64,000 nt of DNA. It comes from Halobacteriales archaeon QS_4_69_34 (lineage in GTDB: Archaea > Halobacteriota > Halobacteria > Halobacteriales > Halococcaceae). The stretch is from NCBI GenBank assembly GCA_003021045.1, contig PXRN01000009.1:62001-126000 (forward strand), written 5' to 3'. The translations under genes and the position numbers were made by a program. Numbering within the stretch: the first letter of the stretch is position 1; every line of letters starts with the position of its first letter. Shown piece by piece: positions 52,429 through 60,678 of this stretch. The notes beneath the pieces are model-generated. The model was not told the DNA's origin. It saw nothing but the letters and a program-made list of their open reading frames with translations, and searched no databases.

Positions 52429-52749
52429 TTAGTGATCGTCCTCGCGCCAGCGGTGTTCGCACTCGGTACAGACGAAAAACCGGGTCTCGCTCTCGTCGGC
52501 CGCACGGATCTGCTGGAGGTACCAGTAGGCGCGGTCGTTGCCACACTCGGCACAGTGGACGTCGGTCGTGGGCAGGCCGCGATCCTCGGCGGCGCTGACG
52601 TCGGCGACCTCGCTCGTCTCCTGGCCCTGGGTCGTGACCATCGCCTCCTCGGCCGCCGCGTCGCGGGGCTTGGCGAAGCCACAGCTCCTGCAGACCCACT
52701 GCTCGCCCTCGGTCTTCAGCATCGAACCGCAGTCCTCGCAGAACTCCAT
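52429..52749 (-). CDS. tfs: Transcription factor S (TFIIS/RPB9-like)
   Basis: Stimulates RNA cleavage by archaeal RNA polymerase after backtracking. The 106-residue protein has an N-terminal zinc ribbon (FCEDCGSMLKTEGEQWVCRSCG), described here as Cys-x2-Cys at residues 4-7 and Cys-x2-Cys near 19-23, and a C-terminal zinc ribbon (HCAECGND...FFVCTECEHRW). The acidic hairpin residues lie in RAADESETRFF (Asp-Glu), needed for cleavage. Start ATG (complement of 52747-52749). A T-run follows the stop. Confidence 0.94.
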   Translation of the reverse strand: MEFCEDCGSMLKTEGEQWVCRSCGFAKPRDAAAEEAMVTTQGQETSEVADVSAAEDRGLPTTDVHCAECGNDRAYWYLQQIRAADESETRFFVCTECEHRWREDDH

Positions 52750-52950
52750 GCCGTGGGTAGGGGGGCGACCCGTTTCAATCGTCGGGATGTCGACGGAACT
52801 CGCCACTGTCTTTTCGTCGAGAGACCGTCCCCGGAGAAAAGAGCGAGAAGACGGTAGTGCCAGGAACCACGAAACCGGTCGGATCGACGGCCACAGTTCG
52901 ACGAGCCGATGTGAAACGGTGATACGTCGCCGAACGGTAGGTCCGGCCGA

Positions 52951-54321
52951 ATGGTTCTCGGACGCTTCCGCCGGTGGCTCGTCGCCACGTTTCTCGGGAC
53001 CGACCGGCGAGTGCTCGTGCTCGCGCTCGCACGGATGGTCGACGGCTTCGGCAACTCGTTTCTGATCGTCGTCCTGCCGCTGTACATCGTCGGGCCGGTC
53101 GACGTCGCGCCGCTGCTCGGCGTCCGAGTACCGATAGTCGGGCTCTCACTGACCGAGACGCTGCTCGTCGGCATCGTGCTCTCGCTCTATGGCTTTCTGA
53201 GTAGCGTCGGCCAGCCAATCGCCGGGCGGCTCTCCGATCGCACCGGCCGGCGCAAGGTCTACATCCTCCTCGGGCTGGCGCTGCTCGGGGCTGCCAACGC
53301 CGCTTACGCCGTCGTCACCGACTACCGGCTCCTGATCGGCCTCCGTGCGCTCCAGGGGCTCAGCGCAGCCCTCACTATTCCCTGTTCGGTCGCACTGATC
53401 AACGACCTCGGCGGGGCGCTCGACCGGGGTGGAAACTTCGGCATCTACAACACGTTTCGGCTCGTGGGCTTCGGATTCGGGCCCGTCGTCGCGGGGGTGC
53501 TCGTCGAGGCCGGCCCCTACGTCCTCGATATCGGCGGACTCGCGGTCGAATTCGGGCGCTTCGACGCGGTCTTCTGGTTAGCGGCGCTCAGCGCGGCCGT
53601 CGGGTTCGCGCTCGTCGCCGCGTTCGTCTCCGAGCCCGAGCGGACGCGCGCGACCGCGGCCGACGACCTCTCGCTCAGGGTGCGCCATCCGGAGCGCCGC
53701 CAGCTGCTCGATCCGGTGTTCGCCGTCGGCGTGGCGACGCTGTTCATGGCGATCGGGCTCGCCCTGTTCGAGACGCTGGCGAGCCCGATCAACGCGCGCC
53801 TCGGACAGGGCGGCACGCTCTTTGCCGTCCAGTTCGCCGCCGCGGTCGTCGCCAACGTCCTCTTCCAGACGCCGATCGGACAGGCGAGCGACCGATACGG
53901 TCGACGGCCCTTCCTGCTGGCCGGGTTCGTGCTGCTCGTCCCCGCGACGCTCGCACAGGGGCTCGTCCTTGAACTCGCAGCGGCGATCCCCTATGCGCCG
54001 GCGGTCATGGTTGCCGTCCGCTTCCTCCAGGGAGTCGCCATCGCGCTGGCGTTCGCACCCGCGCTCTCGCTGGCGGGTGACCTCGCCAGGAACGGCGAGT
54101 CCGGAACGCGGCTCTCGGTGCTGACGACGGCCTTCACGCTCGGAGTGGCGATCGGACCGCTGACCTCGGGCGTGCTGGCCCGCTTTGGCATCGTCTGGCC
54201 GTTCGCGTTCGGAGCCGCCCTCGGCGGTCTCGGCCTCCTCGTCGTCTTCACGCAGGTCTACGAGACCGCCGAGGCGGCCACCACCGTCGCGCCCGGGACG
54301 GCGGTTCCACAGAACGACTGA
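52951..54321 (+). CDS. MFS transporter
   Basis: A 456-residue membrane protein with about 12 hydrophobic helices in two halves. The first half has LARMVDGFGNSFLIVVLPLY near residue 26 and the inter-helix motif GQPIAGRLSDRTGRRKVYIL near residue 87. The second-half equivalent is TPIGQASDRYGRRPFLLAGF near residue 307. RALQGLSAALTIPCSVALIN near residue 132 and RFLQGVAIALAFAPALSLAG near residue 357 are the helix 4 and helix 10 motifs. The pattern suits drug or small-molecule export, but the substrate is unknown. Confidence 0.9.
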   Translation: MVLGRFRRWLVATFLGTDRRVLVLALARMVDGFGNSFLIVVLPLYIVGPVDVAPLLGVRVPIVGLSLTETLLVGIVLSLYGFLSSVGQPIAGRLSDRTGRRKVYILLGLALLGAANAAYAVVTDYRLLIGLRALQGLSAALTIPCSVALINDLGGALDRGGNFGIYNTFRLVGFGFGPVVAGVLVEAGPYVLDIGGLAVEFGRFDAVFWLAALSAAVGFALVAAFVSEPERTRATAADDLSLRVRHPERRQLLDPVFAVGVATLFMAIGLALFETLASPINARLGQGGTLFAVQFAAAVVANVLFQTPIGQASDRYGRRPFLLAGFVLLVPATLAQGLVLELAAAIPYAPAVMVAVRFLQGVAIALAFAPALSLAGDLARNGESGTRLSVLTTAFTLGVAIGPLTSGVLARFGIVWPFAFGAALGGLGLLVVFTQVYETAEAATTVAPGTAVPQND

Positions 54322-54494
54322 ACACTTCCCTTCTCCCCACGCTCGCCTTCGTTGCCGTTTTTCTCGTCTTCTCCGTTCTCGGCTTAACCCCTCTCCGAGC
54401 GGTCGCCGAACGCGCGGTCCGGCCGATCGGTTCGCCGGCGACGCGAACAGCGTGAACCCGCGGACCGACCGAACGGGCCGCGATCCCTTTCCAG

Positions 54495-55937
54495 CTAGTC
54501 GTCGGCACTCGCCGAGGCGCTCGCTGCGGTCGGCCCGACGACCTCGCGATCGGTCGCCTCGCCCTCGATGTCGTAGGGGTACTCGCCGGTGACGCAGCCC
54601 AGACAGAGGTCCGCTCGCGACGCGCCGAGCGCGTCGGCGATCGCCGCCCGCGAGAGGTACGCGAGGCTGTCGGCGTCGATCAGCTCGCCGATCTCCGTGG
54701 GGGTGCGGTCGGCGGCGACGAGCTCCTCGCGGCTCGCCATGTCGATGCCCATATAACAGGGCGCGACGATCGGCGGCGAGCCGATCCGCAGGTGGACCGC
54801 CGAGGCACCGGCCTCGCGCAGCAGTCCCACGAGCTGCGAGGAGGTGGTCCCGCGGACGATCGAGTCGTCGATCAGCGTCACGGTCTTGCCCTCGACGGTC
54901 GATTTGATGGGGTTGAGTTTGAGCCGGACGGCCCGCTCGCGTTCGTCCTGTGTGGGCATGATGAACGTCCGGCCGACGTAGCGGTTTTTCATCAGCCCCT
55001 CGGCGAACGAGACGTCCGCGCTCGCTTCGCCGGCGGCCGCGGCGTAGCCCGAGGCGAACGCCCGCCCCGAGTCGGGCACGGGAAGGATGACGTCGGTCTC
55101 GACGCCGGACTCCGCCCACAGCTTTCGTCCGAGCTCGCGGCGGGTGTCGTAGACCAGCCGCCCGTCGATCGTCGAGTCGGGGCGGGCGAAGTAGACGTGT
55201 TCGAAGAAACAGTGGGCCGTGCGGTCGCGCTCGACGAGCTGGTGGCACTCATAGCCCGAGCCGTCCGGGGCGAGCACCACGAGCTCGCCCGGGCGCACGT
55301 CCCGGACGAGCTCGCCGCCGAGGGCGTCGATGGCGGCGCTCTCGCTTGCGACCGCGTAGCCGTCGTCGAGTTCGCCGAGACAGAGCGGACGGTTCCCCTC
55401 GGGATCGCGCAGGCCCATTACGGTGTCGTCGTGGGCGATCGTCAGCGAGTACGACCCGTGGAGCCGGCTCATCGTGTCCGCGACCGCGTCCACGAGGTCA
55501 CCCTCGAGGAGGTTGCGCGCGAGGGCGTGGGCGATGACCTCGGTGTCGCCGTCGGAGGTAAACGCGTGGCCGAGTTCCGCGAGCTCCTCGCGAGCGGCGC
55601 CGGCGTTCACGAGGTTGCCGTTGTGGGAGAGACCCAGCGACCCGCTTTTAAATGACACCGAGAACGGTTGGGCACAGGAGGCGTCGACGCTGCCCGCCGT
55701 CGGGTAGCGGACGTGGCCGATGCCGACGCTCCCGGCCAGCCGTTCGAGGTCGGCGGCGTCGAAGGCGTCGCCGACGAGCCCCATCCCGAGGTGGGAGTGC
55801 TGCTGGAAGCCGTCGTGGGTGACGATCCCGGCCGACTCCTGGCCGCGGTGCTGGAGGGCATAGAGTGCGTAGTAGAGCGGGCGTGCGGACTCGCGCTCCG
55901 AGAGCGCGACGCCGACGACGCCGCACTTCTCGTCCAT
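54495..55937 (-). CDS. purF: Amidophosphoribosyltransferase
   Basis: First committed step of purine synthesis, using glutamine and PRPP. The 480-residue protein starts MDEKCGVVGVALSERE; Cys5 would be exposed as the N-terminal nucleophile after short-peptide processing. The glutaminase domain has YALYALQHRGQESAGI near residue 24, ARYPTAG equivalent VRYPTAGSVDASCAQPF and LSHNGNLVN near residue 104. The PRPP motif is VTLIDDSIVRGTTSSQLVGL near residue 347, and LCLGCVTGEYPYDIEGEATD is near the C-terminus. Directly downstream of rpl37e with no gap between stop and start. Confidence 0.96.
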   Translation of the reverse strand: MDEKCGVVGVALSERESARPLYYALYALQHRGQESAGIVTHDGFQQHSHLGMGLVGDAFDAADLERLAGSVGIGHVRYPTAGSVDASCAQPFSVSFKSGSLGLSHNGNLVNAGAAREELAELGHAFTSDGDTEVIAHALARNLLEGDLVDAVADTMSRLHGSYSLTIAHDDTVMGLRDPEGNRPLCLGELDDGYAVASESAAIDALGGELVRDVRPGELVVLAPDGSGYECHQLVERDRTAHCFFEHVYFARPDSTIDGRLVYDTRRELGRKLWAESGVETDVILPVPDSGRAFASGYAAAAGEASADVSFAEGLMKNRYVGRTFIMPTQDERERAVRLKLNPIKSTVEGKTVTLIDDSIVRGTTSSQLVGLLREAGASAVHLRIGSPPIVAPCYMGIDMASREELVAADRTPTEIGELIDADSLAYLSRAAIADALGASRADLCLGCVTGEYPYDIEGEATDREVVGPTAASASASADD

Positions 55938-56111
55938 CTACTCGCCGGCTTTCTGCTGCCAGGCGTACTCGCGTCGCTTCGCGGACTTCCCGAAACCACA
56001 CGACGCGCACACCTTCTTCGTCTGGTGGTAGGACTTCTCCCCACAGCGACGGCACTTCACGTGGACCGTCTTGTTCTTCTTGCCCTGACTCGGCGTTCCG
56101 GATCCGGTCAT
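55938..56111 (-). CDS. rpl37e: Ribosomal protein L37e
   Basis: A 57-residue zinc-ribbon protein of the large ribosomal subunit. It begins [20 protein letters not shown], with two Cys pairs [10 protein letters not shown] and [10 protein letters not shown], then [14 protein letters not shown]. The length and cysteine spacing match archaeal L37e. The ATG overlaps the lsm stop (ATGA), and the stop abuts the purF start, giving lsm-rpl37e-purF as one probable transcript. Confidence 0.95.
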   Translation of the reverse strand: MTGSGTPSQGKKNKTVHVKCRRCGEKSYHQTKKVCASCGFGKSAKRREYAWQQKAGE

Positions 56112-56389
56112 GTGGTCACCGAGACGACGTTGTCGCCGCGTATAATCGTTGTGCTATCGACGGGTTCGATCGGCCCGTTCGCCGCGCCGTGGCCCGGCTC
56201 CGCCGCGGTGGCGTCCGGCGGGCCGGCCCCGGTTCCGCCCTCGACCGCGCCGCCGGCGACGGGATCGAGTACCACGTTCAGGTGCTGGTCGTAGCCCGCG
56301 AGCGCGCCCGCGTGGATCTCCCCGCCCTTCAGCCGGACGGTGACCGTCTCGCCGAGGGTCTCTTCGAGCACGTCGAGCGGTCGTCCCAT
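56108..56389 (-). CDS. Lsm (Sm-like) RNA-binding protein
   Basis: A 93-residue archaeal Sm protein, expected to form a ring that binds U-rich RNA. Sm1 reads [20 protein letters not shown] and [17 protein letters not shown]; Sm2 is [20 protein letters not shown]. Between them is a Gly/Ala/Pro-rich insertion ([20 protein letters not shown], about residues 45-72), making this loop longer than usual. Overlap with rpl37e by four bases is a known haloarchaeal arrangement. Start ATG (complement of 56387-56389). Confidence 0.9.
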   Translation of the reverse strand: MGRPLDVLEETLGETVTVRLKGGEIHAGALAGYDQHLNVVLDPVAGGAVEGGTGAGPPDATAAEPGHGAANGPIEPVDSTTIIRGDNVVSVTT

Positions 56390-56660
56390 GTCCCCGCTGG
56401 CCACCGTAGCGGTATGAACCTGCTGGCTCGGAACCGAAACGCGCCGGTCCGGGGAGATACGGAGCCGAACCTGTCGCCAGGAGCCGAATCCATCGACACG
56501 GAGCTGGCCCCGCCGGCGCGGAGCCGGTCCGCCGACGCGGATCCCCTGCCGGTGCGGACCCGGACCTGCCGACGCCGAATGCACGGCTCGCGAGGGCGGC
56601 TCAGACCTCGACGCCGAACCCGCCGCTCCCCCCCGGCGTCCGCCGCGAACCTGAAAGGGG

Positions 56661-56749
56661 CGACTGGCTCAGAGAACCCGGACGACATAAGGACTGCAAG
56701 GAGCGAAGCGACTGAGGACCGCAGCGAGTCCCGGGATCCGAGCCAGTCG
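56661..56749. other. Perfect 10-bp inverted repeat enclosing a foldable 69-nt segment
   Basis: In the gene-free 56390-56861 stretch, CGACTGGCTC (56661-56670) pairs perfectly with GAGCCAGTCG (56740-56749). A second stem is CCCGG (56677-56681) with CCGGG (56731-56735), and a third is GGACT/AGTCC further inside. It could be a small RNA, a transcript leader of lsm, or a short palindromic repeat. Strand is not determined. The rest of the stretch shows no convincing gene. Confidence 0.45.
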
Positions 56750-56861
56750 GGGCTTTCGAGCCGATCGTGGTTGCTGCCCTCGTCTCAATCCCACTGCTTA
56801 TCTGAACACTGCCCGACGAAAGCCCAAAACGACTAAGAGACCGGCCCGCGAACTGGCGGCG

Positions 56862-57275
56862 ATGGCAGAGAACGTAACGCTGTTCGAAGTCCACCTGCAC
56901 GGCGAGGGCACCGAACTCAGCTCCGACGTCGACCTCGATTCCGGGCTTGGATCGCTCCTCCGCGAGCGCTTCGGGAGCGGCGACTCGGCGGAGACCGAAG
57001 CCGAAAGCGAGGCGACCACCGCGGCCGAGACCGACGGCGGCGACGAGGGTGCGGTGGTCGATATCGGCGGCGATTCGTCCGCGGACGAGGAAAGCGAAGA
57101 CGAGAACGAGGACAGCGGCGTCGTCGAGATCGATCCCGACGAGGCGGACGAGAACGGAGACTCGGGCGGCGGTTTCGGACGGAAAGCCCTGACGCTCGCC
57201 CTCCTCGTCGGGCTCGCGCTCGCGATCCGGTGGTATCTCGACGAGGACGACTACGAGTTCGACGACGAACTGTAG
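56862..57275 (+). CDS. Acidic protein with C-terminal membrane anchor
   Basis: A 137-residue protein. The N-terminus MAENVTLFEVHLHGEGTELS is conserved-looking. The middle (residues 38-100) is Glu/Asp/Ser/Thr-rich low complexity. The segment ALTLALLVGLALAIRWYLDE near residue 107 is a single membrane helix followed by an acidic tail, suggesting a tail-anchored protein. No function recognised. Confidence 0.7.
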   Translation: MAENVTLFEVHLHGEGTELSSDVDLDSGLGSLLRERFGSGDSAETEAESEATTAAETDGGDEGAVVDIGGDSSADEESEDENEDSGVVEIDPDEADENGDSGGGFGRKALTLALLVGLALAIRWYLDEDDYEFDDEL

Positions 57276-57326
57276 ACGACTCGACGGCGGGCGAAGCCCT
57301 TTGTCCGGTCGACTCCAACGGGTTCC

Positions 57327-58283
57327 GTGAGTCTCTACGAAAGCGTCAGGGCGGTCACCGCGGCTTCGGGCGATGGACCGATCGACTGGGCCGCGGCCGC
57401 CGCGGCGGCCCGGGCCGCCGTCGATCCCGGCAGCGTCGAGCTCTCGGCGGCACAGCGACGCGGCTACGCGACGGACGTCGAGGACGCACGGGATCGGATC
57501 GGGGCGGTGGCGGGCGTCGGCTTCGACCTGCCCGGGACCGTCGAGGTGCAGCATCGCCACCACTGGATCGACGCGAACGTCGCCACCTTCGAGCGCCTGC
57601 TGGCCCCCGTCGAGACCCGGGCGGGACTGCTCCCGAGGGTCGCGCGCACGCTCAACACCGGCTCCTCGGCGTTCGCGCTCGCCTTTCTCGCTAGTAATGT
57701 CCTCGGCCAGTACGACCCGCTCCTGCTCGCCGAGAGCGAGGACGCGGGCCACGCGCTCTACTTCGTCCATCCGAACATCCGCCGGATCGCCGCGAGCCTC
57801 GGCGTCCCCGAGGAGCGGTTCCGGCGCTGGATCGCCTTCCACGAGGTCGCCCACGCCGCCGAGTTCGGCGCGGCCCCGTGGCTCTCCGAGCACCTCGAAA
57901 CCCGCATGGAGGAGGGACTCGCCGCCCTCGGCGACGGGCGGATCGACTGGAGCGCGTTCCGCGAGCTCGACACCGCGATGACGGCCGTCGAGGGATACGC
58001 GGAACTGGTGATGGACCGGGCGTTCGACGACGAGTACGCCGACCTCCGCGAGCGGATCGACGCACGCCGGCGCGGCCGGGGCCCCATCGCCCGGTTCGTG
58101 CGCCGCGTGCTCGGGCTCGGGCTGAAGCGCCGCCAGTACGAGCGCGGCAAGGCCTTCTTCGACCGCGTGGCCGACGTCCGCGGGATCGAGGGCGCGAGCC
58201 GCGTCTGGGAGCGTCCGGAGAACCTGCCCTCGCGCGCGGAGCTCGACGATCCCACGGCGTGGCTGGCGCGCGTTCCCGGCTGA
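57327..58283 (+). CDS. Zinc-dependent metalloprotease-like protein (DUF2342 family)
   Basis: A 318-residue member of the DUF2342/zincin family, also found beside coenzyme F420 biosynthesis genes in actinobacteria. Key elements are HRHHWIDANVATFERLLAPV near residue 74, LASNVLGQYDPLLLAESEDA near residue 120, YFVHPNIRRIAASLGVPEER near residue 145 and the zinc motif RRWIAFHEVAHAAEFGAAPW near residue 165 (HExxH type: HEVAH). AVEGYAELVMDRAFDDEY near residue 220 supplies the third ligand region. Peptidase activity is not proven for the family. Start GTG at 57327 gives MSLYESVRAV. Confidence 0.83.
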   Translation: MSLYESVRAVTAASGDGPIDWAAAAAAARAAVDPGSVELSAAQRRGYATDVEDARDRIGAVAGVGFDLPGTVEVQHRHHWIDANVATFERLLAPVETRAGLLPRVARTLNTGSSAFALAFLASNVLGQYDPLLLAESEDAGHALYFVHPNIRRIAASLGVPEERFRRWIAFHEVAHAAEFGAAPWLSEHLETRMEEGLAALGDGRIDWSAFRELDTAMTAVEGYAELVMDRAFDDEYADLRERIDARRRGRGPIARFVRRVLGLGLKRRQYERGKAFFDRVADVRGIEGASRVWERPENLPSRAELDDPTAWLARVPG

Positions 58284-58333
58284 GCGGACGGCGGGAAGAA
58301 CGTCGACTCACCGGCTACCGGCATCCGGCGTCG

Positions 58334-58546
58334 TTATCGCCACGAGCCGAGCCCGCCGGGGAACGCGAGCACGACCAGCACGACGCCGACGCCGAGCCCG
58401 AGCAGGACCGCGAGCGCGAAGATCGGGATCGTGGCGTCGCCCTGAAGCGTGATCGAGCCCGAGGAGAGGCCGACGAGCGCGACGAACCCGAGCTTGAGCC
58501 GGCGAGCGGCCGCGAGCCGCTCCTCGGGGGGCACCGGCCCGACCAT
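58334..58546 (-). CDS. Small two-helix membrane protein
   Basis: A 70-residue protein with hydrophobic segments LGFVALVGLSSGSITLQG near residue 18 and IPIFALAVLLGLGVGVVLVV near residue 40, ending LAFPGGLGSWR. The start overlaps the stop of the upstream SnoaL-like gene (TGATG), so the two are coupled. Function unknown. Confidence 0.65.
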   Translation of the reverse strand: MVGPVPPEERLAAARRLKLGFVALVGLSSGSITLQGDATIPIFALAVLLGLGVGVVLVVLAFPGGLGSWR

Positions 58547-59124
58547 CAGCGCGACCCGGTCGCGCCGCCCCCTCGCCGATCGGTCCCGGTTGCTCTATCC
58601 GCTCGTCTACCGGAGTCGTTCGAGGTCCCCTCGCCCGCCCCGTCGGCCCCCGTACGCTCGGTCAGCTCGTCCTCGGCGACGCTCACGTGCATCCCGACGA
58701 AACACCAGTCGTCGGCGTCGTCGCTGTCTCCCCCACCGCCGCGACCGCGGTCGCTGGCGCGCTGCTCGTCGCGACCGTCGGGGTCGCCGTCACCGCAGCC
58801 GCCGCGCCGTTCGAGGGTGCCGCTCCAGCGCGTCCCGTAGTCGTAGCGCGCGCCCGTCTCGGTGTCGGTCCACGCCATCCGGACGTCGTCGGCGAACCAC
58901 GCGTGGCGGTCGCGCTCGGTCGCCGTCAGTCGGCGGCTCTCGACGGTCCAGTCGGTGGTGGTGCGGGTCTGCTCGCGGAGACCCGCGGCGATCGATTCGT
59001 GGCCGACGAGTCGCTCGGTGATGCCGAACTTTACGGCCTCGGGATCGTCGGCGAAGTAGGGTTCGAGCGGCTCGCCCCGCCGGAGCGCGTCGTAGTACGC
59101 GTGGATCGTCGTCTCGGCGTCCAT
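58546..59124 (-). CDS. SnoaL/NTF2-like domain protein
   Basis: A 192-residue protein. Residues 1-110 look like an NTF2/SnoaL fold: TTIHAYYDALRRGEPLEPYF, AVKFGITERLVGHESIAAGL, RHAWFADDVRMAWTDTETGA and a strand RYDYGTRWSGTLERRGG. The strand DDWCFVGMHVSVAEDELT near residue 138 completes it after a Gly/Asp insertion. The tail (residues 160-192) is charged low complexity. Ligand or activity is unknown. Confidence 0.75.
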   Translation of the reverse strand: MDAETTIHAYYDALRRGEPLEPYFADDPEAVKFGITERLVGHESIAAGLREQTRTTTDWTVESRRLTATERDRHAWFADDVRMAWTDTETGARYDYGTRWSGTLERRGGCGDGDPDGRDEQRASDRGRGGGGDSDDADDWCFVGMHVSVAEDELTERTGADGAGEGTSNDSGRRADRATGTDRRGGGATGSR

Positions 59125-59246
59125 GGCCGGACGTGGGTGTCGCCCGACTTACCCCTGTGGATGTGCGCCCCGTGGACGTGTGCTGTTCGCCCGGGTTCGG
59201 GGAACGCTTATGCGGCGTCGCGGCGACCCGTTCGGTGGTGTCACGA

Positions 59247-59570
59247 ATGTACAAGGCCATGTTCGCGCTCAACCGCGCCGAGGGGACGAGCCACGAGGAG
59301 TTCGCCCGCCACTGGCAGGACGACCACGCGCCGATCGCCATCGAGGGTGTGCCCGACCTGCTGAAGTACACGATCTCCTTCCCGGACGATCCCGATTCGG
59401 CCGCCTACGACGGCGTGGCCGAGCTCTACTTCGAGGACGAGGCGACCTGCCGCGAGGGACTCGACTCGGAAGCGATGGGCGAGGCCGTCGCGGACGTACC
59501 GAACTTCGCGGACCCGAACGACGTCCTTCAGCTGATGGTGGAAGAACACGTCCAGGTCGATCGGACGTAG
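59247..59570 (+). CDS. EthD-type domain protein (dimeric alpha/beta barrel)
   Basis: A 107-residue protein: MYKAMFALNRAEGTSHEEFA, RHWQDDHAPIAIEGVPDLLK, YTISFPDDPDSAAYDGVAEL and YFEDEATCREGLDSEAMGEA. The FxxHWxxxHAP motif is diagnostic of the EthD family, small dimeric proteins tied to degradation or modification pathways. The enzymatic role is unclear. Start is ATG at 59247. Confidence 0.85.
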   Translation: MYKAMFALNRAEGTSHEEFARHWQDDHAPIAIEGVPDLLKYTISFPDDPDSAAYDGVAELYFEDEATCREGLDSEAMGEAVADVPNFADPNDVLQLMVEEHVQVDRT

Positions 59571-59714
59571 ATCGGCCCAGCGTCGGTGCGTCGGACGGAG
59601 GTGAATCGGTCGAACGCCTGTATCTGTCGGGCTGTGGCGCGCCGCGCCGGCCACACCGCTGGCTCCGGGCCAGCGGGGTCTTCTGTTATCCGGGGTGGCC
59701 CCGGACGGGGCGGC

Positions 59715-60263
59715 TCACTGGAAGCCGCGATCGACCTCGTCCTCGCTGACGAGCTCGTCGAGTTCGGCGTCGAGCAGCCGCTCGGCCTCCTCGAAAGTCC
59801 CCGAGAGCTCGTCGAGCTCGGCCGGGCGGTCGGTATCGTCGTGGGTCATCGGGCCGTAGGCCGGGCTGTCGAGCGCGCCCATCACGTCCTCGAACAGGGC
59901 GCCCGGGGTCGTCGGGGCGTCGGCGTGGGTTTCGAGCACCGACTCCAGCTCGGTGGCGGCCCGCTCGGCCTCGCTCTCGTCGGCGATCGGCGAGCGCACC
60001 CCGAACCGACCGGCCTCCTCGTCGGGAAACAACGGATCGAGTTCGTCGTCGATGCGCCGGGCGACCTGCGTCCCCACACCGCGCACCTCGAAGGGGTTCT
60101 TCGCGTAGGTCTTCAGCTGGTAGACGCCACCCGAGGGGTGGCCGAGGTAGAGGTCCTCGCCGATGCCCCCGGACTGGTCGCCGGCGACCGCCCGCCAGCC
60201 GCCAGCCTCGGCGCTCGACTCGACGACCTCTTCGAGGATCTCCTGCCAGTCGCGGACGCGCAT
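59715..60263 (-). CDS. Conserved haloarchaeal protein
   Basis: A 182-residue acidic protein: VRDWQEILEEVVESSAEAGG, GEDLYLGHPSGGVYQLKTYA, KNPFEVRGVGTQVARRIDDE and a helical C-terminal half ending ELVSEDEVDRGFQ. The N-terminal part (GGVYQLKTY, VGTQVARR) looks like a compact alpha/beta domain. No catalytic motif recognised. Start ATG (complement of 60261-60263). Confidence 0.7.
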   Translation of the reverse strand: MRVRDWQEILEEVVESSAEAGGWRAVAGDQSGGIGEDLYLGHPSGGVYQLKTYAKNPFEVRGVGTQVARRIDDELDPLFPDEEAGRFGVRSPIADESEAERAATELESVLETHADAPTTPGALFEDVMGALDSPAYGPMTHDDTDRPAELDELSGTFEEAERLLDAELDELVSEDEVDRGFQ

Positions 60264-60389
60264 ACCCGTCCTACCGACCCGATCCCTATGAAGCGTGCGC
60301 TCGCGTCCCGTCCGGATGGGGACACACAGCTCTCGGTCGGAAACAGTGGGGCAGCGGAGCGGTGTGAGGCGTGTGGAGAGCGCACCGCG

Positions 60390-60545
60390 GTGCCGGGACG
60401 CGCTCTCTTGAGAGACGAGTGAGCGACGGGCTGCAGTTGCGACGTGGTGCCCGGAGCGAGGCGGCTGGGGAGGCGTGTGGGCCGTGCGGTGTGTGCGGTA
60501 GCGGCGCGGTCTCTCGTCTACCGGCATTCGCGGTCGTCGCCGCGC
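60390..60545 (-). repeat. Dispersed intergenic repeat family 1, copy 6
   Basis: Lies in the 415-nt gene-free stretch 60264-60678. On the minus strand the core reads CGACCGCGAATGCCGGTAGA then CGAGAGACCGCGCCGCTACC. Downstream blocks are ACGGCCCACACGCCTCCCCA, GCCGCCTCGCTCCGGGCACC and CCCGTCGCTCACTCGTCTCT, in the same order as copies 1 and 2. No gene is visible in the rest of the stretch. Confidence 0.65.
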
Positions 60546-60678
60546 CGGCCCGATCGATTACAGGGACCCGAGCGCGCGAATCGACCCGGAACGTACGTGG
60601 GAGATCACGATCCACAGTAGCCGTCGGGCCCGCGACCGAGCGAAGCGAGGAATCGAGAACGCCGACGGAGACGACCCG

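Noticed and set aside
56404-56820. Open frame on the plus strand in the lsm upstream spacer
   Set aside because: Arg/Ser/Pro-rich translation with no family likeness, overlapping the structured inverted repeat; looks non-coding.
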